Of a stretch of DNA of 64,000 bases, positions 54,589 to 63,429 are shown piece after piece (position 1 is the stretch's first letter; every line of letters begins with the position of its first letter). The stretch covers positions 496,001-560,000 of the forward strand of contig NZ_OZ061318.1 of assembly GCF_964063345.1 (NCBI RefSeq), in the 5' to 3' direction. The translations under genes were made by a program, and so were the position numbers. This stretch comes from Pseudomonas lini. GTDB lineage: Bacteria; Pseudomonadota; Gammaproteobacteria; Pseudomonadales; Pseudomonadaceae. The notes below the pieces were generated by a model. The model searched no databases. It saw nothing but the letters and a program-made list of their open reading frames with translations, and had not been told where the DNA came from.

Positions 54589-55776
54589 ATGGACAACCTC
54601 TCAAAACCCAGACCGGCATCACTGCGTATCCCCTCCACGGTCTGGGCCCTGGGTTTTGTCAGCCTGTTCATGGACCTGTCTTCAGAGCTGGTGCATAGCC
54701 TGCTGCCGGTGTTTCTGGTCACGACCTTGGGCGCGAGCGCGTTGACTGTCGGGGTGATCGAGGGCATCGCCGAGGCGACCGCGATGCTGACCAGGATATT
54801 CTCCGGCGCCATCAGCGACTTTATCGGCCGACGCAAAGGCCTGCTGTTGATGGGCTATGGTCTGGCAGCCTTGTCGAAACCACTGTTTCCCCTCGCGCAT
54901 TCGGTGGAGGTGGTGTTCACCGCGCGTTTTCTGGATCGCATTGGCAAAGGTATTCGTGGCGCGCCGCGAGATGCATTGGTCGCCGATATCGCACCCGCCG
55001 AAATCCGTGGTGCCTGCTTTGGCTTGCGCCAGTCAATGGACACGGTGGGCGCCATTCTGGGTCCGGTTCTGGCAATTGTGCTGATGCTCTGGCTCGGGCA
55101 GATCCATCTGGTGTTGTGGTTTGCGGTGATCCCGGCGGTGATATCGGTGGCGCTGATTGTCGGCGGGGTAAAAGAACCGACCGCTGCCGCTGGTGAACGC
55201 ACCTTTCGCTCACCTATTCACTGGAAGGTTCTGCGGGATTTTTCCCGTGATTACTGGTGGGTGGTGATCGTCGGCGGGCTCTTCACACTGGCCCGTTTCA
55301 GCGAGGCCTTTCTGGTGTTGAAGGCGCAACAAACAGGCCTGACGGCCACTTGGGTGCCGATGGTGATGGTGGTCATGTCGCTGCTTTATGCCGTGTCTGC
55401 CTACCCGGCCGGCTGGTTATCCGACCGGATCAGCCGCACCAAAGTGCTGTGTGTCGGCATCGTCCTGCTGATCCTGGCGGACCTGTTATTGGCGCAAGCG
55501 GATTCGATCATGACCCTGCTGGCGGGCGTGGCTCTGTGGGGCCTGCACATGGGCTTCAGCCAAGGGATTCTTGCAACGCTGATTGCCGACACCGCGCCCG
55601 AGCATCTGAGGGGCACGGCATTCGGCCTGTTCAATCTGATCAGCGGCGTGTGCCTGTTGATCGCCAGTGTACTGGCTGGCGCGCTGTGGGAGACCTCGGG
55701 CTCGGCCAGCACCTTCATCGTCGGGGCGGTGCTGGCGGCTGCGGCGCTGCTGTTGCTTCTGTGGCGTAAGCCCTAG
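54589..55776 (+). CDS. MFS transporter
   Basis: 395 residues with 12 predicted membrane segments and the MFS loop motif in GAISDFIGRRKGLLLMGYG. Other features are SLFMDLSSELVHSLLPVFLV at the start, RFLDRIGKGIRGAPRDALVA, and GMGFS-type LHMGFSQGILATLIADTAPE in the second half. The RFLDRxGKGIRGAPRDALVAD stretch is common in a subgroup annotated as drug or metabolite exporters. Substrate unknown. Confidence 0.85.
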   Translation: MDNLSKPRPASLRIPSTVWALGFVSLFMDLSSELVHSLLPVFLVTTLGASALTVGVIEGIAEATAMLTRIFSGAISDFIGRRKGLLLMGYGLAALSKPLFPLAHSVEVVFTARFLDRIGKGIRGAPRDALVADIAPAEIRGACFGLRQSMDTVGAILGPVLAIVLMLWLGQIHLVLWFAVIPAVISVALIVGGVKEPTAAAGERTFRSPIHWKVLRDFSRDYWWVVIVGGLFTLARFSEAFLVLKAQQTGLTATWVPMVMVVMSLLYAVSAYPAGWLSDRISRTKVLCVGIVLLILADLLLAQADSIMTLLAGVALWGLHMGFSQGILATLIADTAPEHLRGTAFGLFNLISGVCLLIASVLAGALWETSGSASTFIVGAVLAAAALLLLLWRKP

Positions 55777-55956
55777 CCCATAGCCCCTACAAATCCTCTC
55801 AACGCGTCGACATTTGCCTAGGCACATAGCAGCTTTGACATCGCAATCAATAAGAACAAAATAGAATTAATAAATACAAAATCAGTATTTATCGTTATAA
55901 AAATATCCAAGTACTCTCAGCTCATCCCGTCATTCATCACCACAGTGAAGTGCCCC

Positions 55957-56118
55957 ATGAATCCGACTGACAACCTCATCGACTTCGCCAGTTACCGCAA
56001 ACGCAAACAGGCTCAGCAACGGGCACGGGCCATGTGGGAGATGTATGCACGTAACGCTGGTTTACAGGCTTATCAATGGGTCCAGGCCACCCATTCGACT
56101 GAGACCCGACACGCATGA
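55957..56118 (+). CDS. 53-residue protein coupled to the XRE-cupin regulator
   Basis: ATG at 55957 with GAAG 6 bases upstream. The translation MNPTDNLIDFASYRKRKQAQ continues basic and helical (QRARAMWEMYARNAGLQAYQ) and ends TETRHA. The stop overlaps the start of the next gene (ATGA at 56115-56118), a sign of real coupled translation. No family recognised. The upstream 180 bases are strongly AT-rich (55840-55915) and probably contain the promoter. Confidence 0.68.
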   Translation: MNPTDNLIDFASYRKRKQAQQRARAMWEMYARNAGLQAYQWVQATHSTETRHA

Positions 56119-56762
56119 ACGCGCAGCAACCCTCGCGATTTCTGGCGAGCGCAGACGAACCCGTGACGGACTTGAATAATCTGGAGCCACTGGAAGAAGA
56201 CCCGATCTGCGAGCGAGTCGCACAGAACCTGCAACGGTTGCGGGGCAAGCGTCACTTGTCCCTCGACGCGCTGGCCCGGCAATGCGGTGTGAGCCGGGCA
56301 ATGCTGGCGCAGATCGAGTCCGGACGCAGCGTGCCATCCATCAAAGTGTTGTGCAAAATTGCCAAAGGCCTGAAGGTCTCGGTGGCCGCCTTTCTTGAGC
56401 ATCGGGCCTTTGAAGGTGTAGCCGTGCTGTCGGCACGTGAGAGCAAACGTCTGGTCAGCGCCAACGGAGCCTTCGTCAGCCGCGCCCTGTTCCCGTTTGA
56501 TGTGGCACGCCAATCGGAATTTTACGAACTGCGCCTGAGCCCTTTGGGCGAAGACCACAGCGAGGGGCATGGCCCCGGTGTTCAGGAGAACCTGGTGGTG
56601 TCGCAGGGCGTACTGGAAATCAGCGTCAACGATGAACGTTACCTGCTGTCTACCGGCGACTCGATCCTGTTCTACGCCGACCAGCCCCACCGCTACCGCA
56701 ACCCCGCCGACAGTGAGGCAGTGGCTTATCTGGTGGTGACTTACCCGGAACGCCTGGATTAA
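56115..56762 (+). CDS. XRE-family regulator with C-terminal cupin domain
   Basis: 215 residues. The HTH lies at about residues 33-87 (RVAQNLQRLRGKRHLSLDAL, ARQCGVSRAMLAQIESGRSV). The cupin domain is at about 120-210 (ENLVVSQGVLEISVNDERYL, STGDSILFYADQPHRYRNPA). Regulators of this kind sense small molecules or amines through the cupin and repress nearby metabolic genes. Its target is not obvious; the upstream MFS gene or the 53-residue protein are candidates. Confidence 0.86.
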   Translation: MNAQQPSRFLASADEPVTDLNNLEPLEEDPICERVAQNLQRLRGKRHLSLDALARQCGVSRAMLAQIESGRSVPSIKVLCKIAKGLKVSVAAFLEHRAFEGVAVLSARESKRLVSANGAFVSRALFPFDVARQSEFYELRLSPLGEDHSEGHGPGVQENLVVSQGVLEISVNDERYLLSTGDSILFYADQPHRYRNPADSEAVAYLVVTYPERLD

Positions 56763-56839
56763 TCGCCTGAAAGAGCAATGAACATCCAATGTGCGGGCAA
56801 GCCTCGCTCCTACAGGGAACTGCAGTGTCTGCCGGAATG

Positions 56840-56880
56840 AAAAAGCCCCCGCAACCGTAAGGTCGCGGGGGCTTTTTTTG
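56840..56880. terminator. bidirectional terminator between convergent genes
   Basis: AAGCCCCCGC / GCGGGGGCTT stem with a 12-base loop, flanked by A and T runs, so it can serve both the regulator gene and the Met-rich gene. Confidence 0.93.
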
Positions 56881-56892
56881 TGTTGTCAGGGA

Positions 56893-57405
56893 TCAGCAGG
56901 TGCAGCACATCAGCGGCATGCCATTGCAGCTCATCATCATCGGCATGCTGCAATCGTTCATCATTTTCATCATCAAGTCGCAGCAGCTTTTCATCATGTC
57001 CATGTTCATGCCGGCCATCGGCATGATTTTGCACATCATGCAGTCGGCCATCATCGTGCATTCCATCACGCACTTCATCGACGGCATCGGCATGCCCATC
57101 ATCGGCATTGGCATCATCATGTTCATCATCGGCATGGCCATGCTCGCCTGGGACATGCACATCATGCTCATGTTGCCGCAATGCATCATCATCGGCATGC
57201 CGCAGTTCATCATCATCTGCATCATTTCAGCGCTGTTCTTGAACATGGCCATGTCCATGCCCGCGGCCGGCATCATTTTGCACATCATGCCGTCGTCCAT
57301 CATTTCGCAGCTCATGGTCGCCATCATCATCGGCATGCCCATCATTGGCATCATCGGCATGTTGGCGTTCATCATCGGCATTGGCATCTGCATGGCGTTC
57401 ATCAT
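56893..57405 (-). CDS. extremely Met- and Cys-rich protein with two internal repeats
   Basis: 170 residues from ATG at 57405 with RBS AGGGAG about 9 bases upstream; the frame is open 78 bases further without an RBS. By count, 73 residues are Met and 16 Cys, with a single His. Two copies of a unit of about 70 residues are visible. The first has MMGMPMMMATMSCEMMDDGM, then MCKMMPAAGMDM; the second has MMGMPMPSMKCVMECTMMAD, then CMMCKIMPMAGMNM. Both end in CxMPMMMxC. The protein ends MCCTC. No signal peptide and no membrane segment of usual make-up. Such clusters of Met and Cys could bind Cu(I) or similar soft metals; that is inference. A terminator follows. The antisense frames are open and read as His- or Ile/Met-rich because ATG reads as CAT on the other strand. 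Confidence 0.78.
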   Translation of the reverse strand: MMNAMQMPMPMMNANMPMMPMMGMPMMMATMSCEMMDDGMMCKMMPAAGMDMAMFKNSAEMMQMMMNCGMPMMMHCGNMSMMCMSQASMAMPMMNMMMPMPMMGMPMPSMKCVMECTMMADCMMCKIMPMAGMNMDMMKSCCDLMMKMMNDCSMPMMMSCNGMPLMCCTC

Positions 57406-57780
57406 GGTGTAACTCCCTAAGCGATTCGATAGTTGGACGAAGCTGATGGGGGCGGATTCTAAGGACTGGCGAAGGGACGACAAGATGATGGCCGAGCAGC
57501 AGGTTTTGATGTTGAAACCGCTTTAGTGTCGCGGTCGGTACGGCGTTGCCTGTTATAGCGGCGATATCGGCTTCATCGCAGACAGAATCGAAATTAAGAC
57601 ATGGTTTTATCAGTTACGGATATTCGACCCAGCGCTATATAAAGAACCTAAAGAAATAATCGATCTAAACAGTGCTGATTTTTTATTCGAAAGCTCTGGA
57701 AACGATCGGTTAGCCGTACAGAACAATTTTTACGTCGATGTATTGAGCGCCACCGCCGCACGAATCAGCGTCTTCAACGC
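57406..57780. other. AT-rich decayed stretch upstream of the Met-rich gene
   Basis: Holds the promoter of the minus-strand Met-rich gene near 57410-57480. From 57527 to 57889 the + strand reads open for 120 codons (GDIGFIADRIEIKTWFYQLR, IFDPALYKEPKEIIDLNSAD) but has no start codon or RBS. Base composition around 57590-57740 is clearly AT-richer than the flanks. This may be the tail of a foreign gene. It cannot be named. Confidence 0.4.
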
Positions 57781-58053
57781 GTCTTCATCAATCCTGTGCG
57801 AACACATAAGGCCCACGTTTGTATCACCGGCCACGATCAAATCGAAAGAATGCTCCGTTTTCGTGACCTGCTCAGGGACGCCCCTGTGATTCGCCAGCAG
57901 TATCAAGACTTCAAACTTGAACTGGAAGCAAGCAACACCGGCGGCATAGGTGAATACCTGGCACAGAAAGCACCGTTTATCGATGGGCTTATGGCGTCGG
58001 TCTCAAGCTTGATTTTCCTGAACCCTGTCACAGGCTGTTCCAGTCAGCGTTAG
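57781..58053 (+). pseudogene. GrpB/UPF0157-family remnant (C-terminal part only)
   Basis: The reading VFINPVRTHKAHVCITGHDQ then IERMLRFRDLLRDAPVIRQQ, YQDFKLELEASNTGGIGEYL and AQKAPFIDGLMAS resembles the last half of GrpB-family proteins (HVHVC, FRDYLR, YxxLK, KxxFI blocks). The N-terminal half is missing upstream; the frame before it belongs to other sequence. A GTG at 57796 has no RBS. Probably a fragment left by recombination. Confidence 0.5.
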
Positions 58054-58109
58054 TTCAGATCAGAAACAGAGTTGAAGCTCTGGCCACGTCGCGAGGCGGG
58101 TCGGAGTAA

Positions 58110-59069
58110 TCAGCTCGCAATCACGCTCGCATACACCGACCGATCAACATTCCCGCCGGACAGAATCACACCCACCTTTTTACCCAGCATCATTTCACGC
58201 TCCTGAATCAGCGCTGCCAGCGCTGCCGCACCTGCCCCTTCAGCGAGGTTGTGGGTATCGGTGTAATACACGCGCATGGCCTCGGCAATCTCGCCCTCGC
58301 TGACAGAGACGATTCGCGCCGAAGCGGCCCCGTAGATGGCGAACGCATCGGGAACTGGCTTACGCACGGCCAAGCCATCAGCAAAGGTGTTTGCCGAAGC
58401 GGTCTCGCAGATTGCCCCAGCTTCAAACGATAACTTCGCCGCCGCTGCCTCTTTGGAAACCACGCCCACCACTTGGGTGTTCAGGCCCAGCGCATCGCGG
58501 GCGGCGATCACCCCGCAAATCCCCGATCCACAGCCAATCGGCACGTAGACGGTATCCAGATCCGGCGCAGCGATGAACAGCTCCAGCGCATACGTGGCCA
58601 CACCTTTGACCAACTCGGTGTGGAACGGTGGCACCAGGTAGAGGTCATGCACCTGCGCCAGACGCACGGCCTCTTCACGGGCTTCGTCGAAATCGCGACC
58701 ACACTCAACCACTTCGCCGCCAAAGCCGCGCATGGCATTGTTCTTTTCCAGCGAATTACCTTCCGGCACGACAATCAAAGCCCTCAAACCCAACGTGCTT
58801 GCCGCTAGCGCCAGGCTCTGACCATGGTTGCCGCGCGTAGCGGAGACAATGCCCTTCACGCCCGGGTGTTCGCGCCGCAGCCAGTGCAAGAAGGTAATGC
58901 CACCCCGCACTTTGAAAGCACCTGTAGGTGTGTGGTTTTCGTGTTTGACCCAGACAGTGCAACCTAACCGCTCAGCCAGCAATGGCCAAGGGTATTGGGC
59001 GGTGGCAGGCATGACTTGGTACACGTGGCGGGCAGCTTGTTCGAGATCATCGCGAGTCAGTTTGTGCAT
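58110..59069 (-). CDS. threonine dehydratase-like PLP enzyme
   Basis: 319 residues from ATG at 59069 with RBS AGGAAG 7 bases upstream. Fold-type II PLP enzyme: the PLP lysine in NHTPTGAFKVRGGITFLHWL, the Asn-containing loop SATRGNHGQSLALAAS, the glycine loop VPIGCGSGICGVIAARDALG, and the end VILSGGNVDRSVYASVIAS. No regulatory ACT domain. It likely deaminates threonine or a related hydroxy amino acid. It is divergent from an AraC-family gene that probably regulates it. Confidence 0.85.
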   Translation of the reverse strand: MHKLTRDDLEQAARHVYQVMPATAQYPWPLLAERLGCTVWVKHENHTPTGAFKVRGGITFLHWLRREHPGVKGIVSATRGNHGQSLALAASTLGLRALIVVPEGNSLEKNNAMRGFGGEVVECGRDFDEAREEAVRLAQVHDLYLVPPFHTELVKGVATYALELFIAAPDLDTVYVPIGCGSGICGVIAARDALGLNTQVVGVVSKEAAAAKLSFEAGAICETASANTFADGLAVRKPVPDAFAIYGAASARIVSVSEGEIAEAMRVYYTDTHNLAEGAGAAALAALIQEREMMLGKKVGVILSGGNVDRSVYASVIAS

Positions 59070-59172
59070 GAACTGTCTTCCTGAGGCTTTTCCCAGTCTA
59101 GGCATGGGCAGGTCACGCCGGCTTTCAAAAAACTGACCTGACTTTTACGCCCCCTCTTCACTACTATGGTTC

Positions 59173-59991
59173 ATGAGCCTTCGAAACCGCCTGCCGCCCT
59201 CGCTCGTACCTGAACCGATTCGTCGTGTCGAGGCAGGGCCGTGGGCGATCGAATTGCTACCCGGCGCCGCCTACGCGACCCGATATGTTGCGACCCAGGC
59301 AGCGATCGGCTTTGCCTTCGACAGCCAACGAGGCTTGCACGCCATCGGCAGCGACCGAGTGCGCCCCTTCGATGCCATGCCCAATGGCTTGGCGTTCATC
59401 CCCGCTGGCTGTGATGTGTTGTCCGAGTCACCCACGGGCGGTGAATACCTGCGGGTCATGCGCACCGACGGTATTTCATTGCTGGGTGACCGGGCATTCA
59501 ACAATCGCATTGATCAGCCAGCCGTTAACCTCGCCCTGCGAATGCGCCGCGCGCTGTTGCAGGCTTCCGTGGAGGACGACTGTGAAGCCTGGGCACTCGC
59601 ATTGGCTGAACAGGCGGAGGGCATCGACGCGTCGTCGGCGCCGCCCCAAGGCTCTATAACCGGCAGCCGGATGCGCCTGCTCGATGAATTCATAGATGCT
59701 GGCCTCGACGGCCCACTGGGTATACAGGCAATGGCGGGGTTGCTTGAATTGTCCGAAGGTTATTTCATGCGCGCATTCAAGAACGCGACGGGCAAGAGCC
59801 CCCATAGCTATCTAATCGACCGACGCCTGGCCAAGGCCCGGGCATCGATGCGCGATTCAACCGCCAGCCTGTCGGAGATCGCACTCACCTGCGGCTTTAA
59901 CTCCCAAGCGCACATGACGACCGCTTTCAAGCGACGCCTTGGAGTCAGTCCAGCGCAATTGCGAAGGCGTTCGACGTGCGGTCAAAGCTAG
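59173..59991 (+). CDS. AraC-family transcriptional regulator
   Basis: 272 residues. The C-terminal double HTH is clear: LGIQAMAGLLELSEGYFMRA, FKNATGKSPHSYLIDRRLAK, SLSEIALTCGFNSQAHMTTA, FKRRLGVSPAQLRR. The N-terminal part lacks a clear cupin signature. It is divergent from the threonine dehydratase gene with 103 bases between. The inducer is unknown. Downstream, 59992-60185 shows no gene. Confidence 0.86.
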   Translation: MSLRNRLPPSLVPEPIRRVEAGPWAIELLPGAAYATRYVATQAAIGFAFDSQRGLHAIGSDRVRPFDAMPNGLAFIPAGCDVLSESPTGGEYLRVMRTDGISLLGDRAFNNRIDQPAVNLALRMRRALLQASVEDDCEAWALALAEQAEGIDASSAPPQGSITGSRMRLLDEFIDAGLDGPLGIQAMAGLLELSEGYFMRAFKNATGKSPHSYLIDRRLAKARASMRDSTASLSEIALTCGFNSQAHMTTAFKRRLGVSPAQLRRRSTCGQS

Positions 59992-60185
59992 GTTATTGGC
60001 CGTTTTGCCATTTGGTTGAGGACCCGCTAGCGGCCAATTCCTGCCCGCCACGACCGACCGGTTTGGGTCGTTTTCAGCCGGTCTCGACAGGCAGAAAACG
60101 GCCAGAAGCAGTCAATCCCGAAGGACGGCTTTCGACCACTTGCCGCCACTCATCGTTGGTAACGAACCACTCCCCCTCATCTTCG

Positions 60186-61352
60186 TCACACCACTGCTGC
60201 TTCAATCGTTCTGGAACGCCAGGCATAAGCCAACACCATCAGCAGCCCCAGAGCAGCCATCGCCGCTCCGGCCAAGGAAATCGCCGGATAACCCAGACCA
60301 GCGTTGATCACCGCTCCGCCCAGCGCTGCGCCAATCGCGTTGCCAAAATTGAAGGCGCCAATGTTCACCGCAGAGGCAAGATTGGGCGCGTCCTTCGCTG
60401 CTTCCATGACGCGCATCTGTAGCGGCGGCACCAGGGCGAAACTGGCGATACCCCATATCAGGATGGCCAGAGCAGCCGGCACCGTCCAACGCATCAGCAG
60501 GGTGAACGCCAGCAAGACGAGAATCAGAACGCTTAGCGAGACGATCAAGGTGCGATCTATCGAGCGGTCGGCGGCCTTGCCGCCCCACATATTGCCCAGC
60601 GTCAACCCCACACCAAAAAGCACCAGCATGGCGGTGATGTAGGCGGTGGAACTATTGGTCTCGCTGCTGAGGATCGGCGCGATGTAGGTGAAGACGGTAA
60701 ACATTGCGCTCGATCCGACTACGGTCAGGGCCAACGCGCCCAGCACCGGACCACGCCCCAGTACCCGAATTTCGGCCATTACACCGACGCTTTGCGGCGT
60801 CTTCAGGTTAGGCAGGGCGAACCACAACGCGGCCATGGTCACCACGCCGAGGCCGGTAATTCCCCAGAAAGCGGTGCGCCAACCGAACAGTTCACCAAAC
60901 CAGGCGGCCAGCGGCACACCGCCGATGGTCGCCAGGGTCAGGCCCATGAACATCGCCGCAACCGCCCCGGCACGTTTCTCCGGGGCGACCACGCTGGCGG
61001 CGACGATGGAGCCAACGCCAAAAAATGCACCATGGTTCAGTGAGGTCACCACCCTGGCGACCATGAGGCTGTAGTAATCGGTGGCCAGGGCTGACATCAG
61101 ATTACCCAGGGTAAAAATCGCCATGAGCCCGATCAGCAGATAGCGCCGGGGAATCCTGCCGGTGGTCAGGGTCATCAGCGGTGCGCCGAGCAATACGCCC
61201 AGCGCATAAGCACTGATCAGCAAACCGGCGGCGGGAATGGAAACGCCCAGATCCGCAGCGATACCCGGCAACATGCCCATGGGGGCGAATTCTGTTACGC
61301 CGATGCCAAAGGCACCGATGGCGAGCGCGACAAGTGGTGGGTTGATACGCAT
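60186..61352 (-). CDS. MFS transporter, DHA1/AraJ-like efflux type
   Basis: 388 residues from ATG at 61352 with RBS AAGGAG 7 bases upstream; the open frame continues far upstream but has no coding character there. Family pieces: LVALAIGAFGIGVTEFAPMG, MLPGIAADLGVSIPAAGLLI, SAYALGVLLGAPLMTLTTGR, then MAIFTLGNLMSALATDYYSL. Twelve membrane segments. It should be a drug or sugar efflux pump of the YdhP/AraJ group. Divergent from a LysR gene, its likely regulator. Confidence 0.87.
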   Translation of the reverse strand: MRINPPLVALAIGAFGIGVTEFAPMGMLPGIAADLGVSIPAAGLLISAYALGVLLGAPLMTLTTGRIPRRYLLIGLMAIFTLGNLMSALATDYYSLMVARVVTSLNHGAFFGVGSIVAASVVAPEKRAGAVAAMFMGLTLATIGGVPLAAWFGELFGWRTAFWGITGLGVVTMAALWFALPNLKTPQSVGVMAEIRVLGRGPVLGALALTVVGSSAMFTVFTYIAPILSSETNSSTAYITAMLVLFGVGLTLGNMWGGKAADRSIDRTLIVSLSVLILVLLAFTLLMRWTVPAALAILIWGIASFALVPPLQMRVMEAAKDAPNLASAVNIGAFNFGNAIGAALGGAVINAGLGYPAISLAGAAMAALGLLMVLAYAWRSRTIEAAVV

Positions 61353-61446
61353 GGAAGGCTCCTTATCTATGCCGCTAATGCTACGATCCAGTCTTTTCAG
61401 ACGGTAGATAGTATTTTCGGCAATCACCTTTGCGCAGGAGGCACAA

Positions 61447-62340
61447 GTGGATTTCAACGGCAGGTCAGGTGAAATGAGCGTGTTCACCACCGTGGCACAG
61501 GAAGGCAGCCTGTCGGCCGCCGCGCGTGCACTGGGCCTGACACCCTCGGCAGTCAGTCGGATCATCGCGCGTACCGAGCAACGTCTTGGCACCCGCCTGC
61601 TGTTGCGCACCACCCGAGCGATCACCTTCACTGCCGAGGGCGAAGCGTTCCTGCGCGGCGCCCGGCGTATCCTGGCCGACATGGACGAGGTCGAAGAAGC
61701 CATCGCCGACCAGGGCGTACCCAGGGGGCGATTGCGGGTCAGTGCCGCCCTTGGCCATGGGCGGCTGGCCATCGTTCCCTTGGTTGCAGCATTCAGCGCC
61801 CGTTACCCGAACATCGTCGTCGACCTCACCCTCGGCGACGAAGTGGTCGACATTCTCGGCGGGCAGGCCGACGTCGCGGTCCGCTTTGGCCATCTGCCCG
61901 ACAGCCCGCTGACCGCGCGCAGGATCGGCGACACCGGCCAGGTAGTGGTGGCATCGCCCGAGTATCTGCAGCGCCACGGCATCCCCCAGGAACCGGAAGA
62001 CCTGTTACAGCACAACTGCCTGCGCTTCAACTTCCGGCGTGCCGAACCCAACTGGCCGTTCATCCGCGATGGAAAAGAGTTTTCCCTAAAGGTCAGCGGC
62101 AACATCGAATGCAGCAGTGGTGAAGCGCTGGCACAACTCGCGCGAGTAGGTGCCGGCATTGCACGTATCGGTGAGTTCAGCGTGAGCGAGGATCTGCAGC
62201 GCGGCGACCTGATTCCGCTGTTGGAAGCCTGGAACCCCGGGGACCAGGAACCGATTCATGCGGTGTTCGTCGGCGGGGCGACAATGCCGGCGCGGGTGCG
62301 ATTGTTCGTGGACTTCTTGCTGGAACATCACCGGATGTAA
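61447..62340 (+). CDS. LysR-family regulator (TTA/aromatic-type), divergent from an MFS pump
   Basis: 297 residues from GTG at 61447 with a strong RBS (GGAGG, 6 bases upstream). HTH: EMSVFTTVAQEGSLSAAARA, LGLTPSAVSRIIARTEQRLG. The effector domain has VDLTLGDEVVDILGGQADVA and GEALAQLARVGAGIARIGEF. It is divergent from the pump at 60186-61352 with 94 bases between. Downstream, 62341-62579 shows no gene. Confidence 0.87.
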   Translation: MDFNGRSGEMSVFTTVAQEGSLSAAARALGLTPSAVSRIIARTEQRLGTRLLLRTTRAITFTAEGEAFLRGARRILADMDEVEEAIADQGVPRGRLRVSAALGHGRLAIVPLVAAFSARYPNIVVDLTLGDEVVDILGGQADVAVRFGHLPDSPLTARRIGDTGQVVVASPEYLQRHGIPQEPEDLLQHNCLRFNFRRAEPNWPFIRDGKEFSLKVSGNIECSSGEALAQLARVGAGIARIGEFSVSEDLQRGDLIPLLEAWNPGDQEPIHAVFVGGATMPARVRLFVDFLLEHHRM

Positions 62341-62579
62341 GCGGAGGCGTAAGCTGATATTTCCGGGTACTTGTGATGTTGAAGTGACCAAAACATTTTT
62401 GGGTGCACTATCAATAGATGGTTTGCCTTACTGGAACAATCGTGAGCTCTGGCATTGATGGGTCGTCCGCACGTCTTAAATGGCCGTCGTGAAAGACCGC
62501 TTTTGGCCGTTTTCTGCCTTTCGCCACCGCCAGCTATGGGTCCGAAAGCTGTCCGCCCCTACACCACTCCTGCGTTAAA

Positions 62580-63428
62580 TCAACCCTCATCGTTTGACCC
62601 TGCCCGACAGTCATTCCAAACCTCACGCATCACCTCCTTAAGCATCAGCGCCTCCGCCCACCGATCGGTGATGTCGCGTCCGTCGGCACCCGTAATGGCA
62701 TAAGGTGGCGGGCCAAGTTCACAGGTGAAGGACAGGCTGTCGGGCGTGTTCGGTCGGGCCAGCCAATCTTTGATCCCATAACGCCACCAGCCCAGGAAAC
62801 GCTCCAGCCAAGGTCGATGCTGAGCAAAGCTCAGGGGCACCTGGACCTGTTCGCTGTTGGCGACACGACCATGAAAACCCCAACTGTGGCGCAGGATGGT
62901 ATGGATCTGTTCGTCGTCCTCGGCGGTGGCCGGCTCTGGCAGTTCGCGGCCCACGACATAGTGGGACAAGTCGGCCAACAGTTTGAGATCGGGCATTTCA
63001 GCGAGAATGTCGAGGGTGAACAACAGGTCATTGGTGAGGCGATAACGGTGGGTTTCCAGCAGAACGGGAAAGTCCACCTGCTCGGCCAGACGCTGCCAGC
63101 CTTCGATCAGTTCGATAGCATGCTTCAGCGTGCGCGGCCTTACGTCTGCTTGCAGCGTGAGGTGGTGGCAGCCGTAGCGGGACGCGATATCGATCGCTGC
63201 CGCCAGATCATCCACGGTGCGAGGGAACACCTGCCCTTCGATTTGCAGGCCCTGCGCCTTGGCGGCGGCATGCAGGCGTGCGGCATGTGGCGCGACCCAG
63301 AAATGGTCGGTGATGCCGTCGAAACCGGCGGCGGCGATTTTCTCCACTTGCGCTTCCAGGGGAAGGTCGCATTGGCCGCGGTGATCTTGCATGGCCCACT
63401 GGGACTGAAAGACCAGGAATTCACGCAT
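62580..63428 (-). CDS. sugar phosphate isomerase/epimerase-type TIM-barrel protein
   Basis: 282 residues. Xylose-isomerase-like barrel: EKIAAAGFDGITDHFWVAPH, GCHHLTLQADVRPRTLKHAI, and likely metal ligands in FPVLLETHRYRLTNDLLFTL, LKLLADLSHYVVGRELPEPA and SWGFHGRVANSEQVQVPL. The substrate is unknown; relatives act on sugars, inositols or related compounds. It starts one base after the end of the reductase gene upstream on the same strand, so the two are in one operon. Confidence 0.82.
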   Translation of the reverse strand: MREFLVFQSQWAMQDHRGQCDLPLEAQVEKIAAAGFDGITDHFWVAPHAARLHAAAKAQGLQIEGQVFPRTVDDLAAAIDIASRYGCHHLTLQADVRPRTLKHAIELIEGWQRLAEQVDFPVLLETHRYRLTNDLLFTLDILAEMPDLKLLADLSHYVVGRELPEPATAEDDEQIHTILRHSWGFHGRVANSEQVQVPLSFAQHRPWLERFLGWWRYGIKDWLARPNTPDSLSFTCELGPPPYAITGADGRDITDRWAEALMLKEVMREVWNDCRAGSNDEG

Positions 63429-63429
63429 G

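Noticed and set aside
56791..57420. His-rich + strand reading opposite the Met-rich gene
   Set aside because: The His codons are the complement of the Met codons (CAT/ATG). The minus strand has an RBS, repeats with conserved Cys, and a proper stop before the terminator; the + reading has none of these.
57722..58020. Minus-strand reading ending LIRAAVALNTST opposite the GrpB remnant
   Set aside because: Codon use looks plausible but the opposite strand shows the family blocks of GrpB, and the minus reading has no start or RBS.
61353..61772. N-terminal extension of the MFS pump by about 140 codons
   Set aside because: The extension is antisense to the LysR gene, lacks membrane character, and the ATG at 61352 has a strong RBS.
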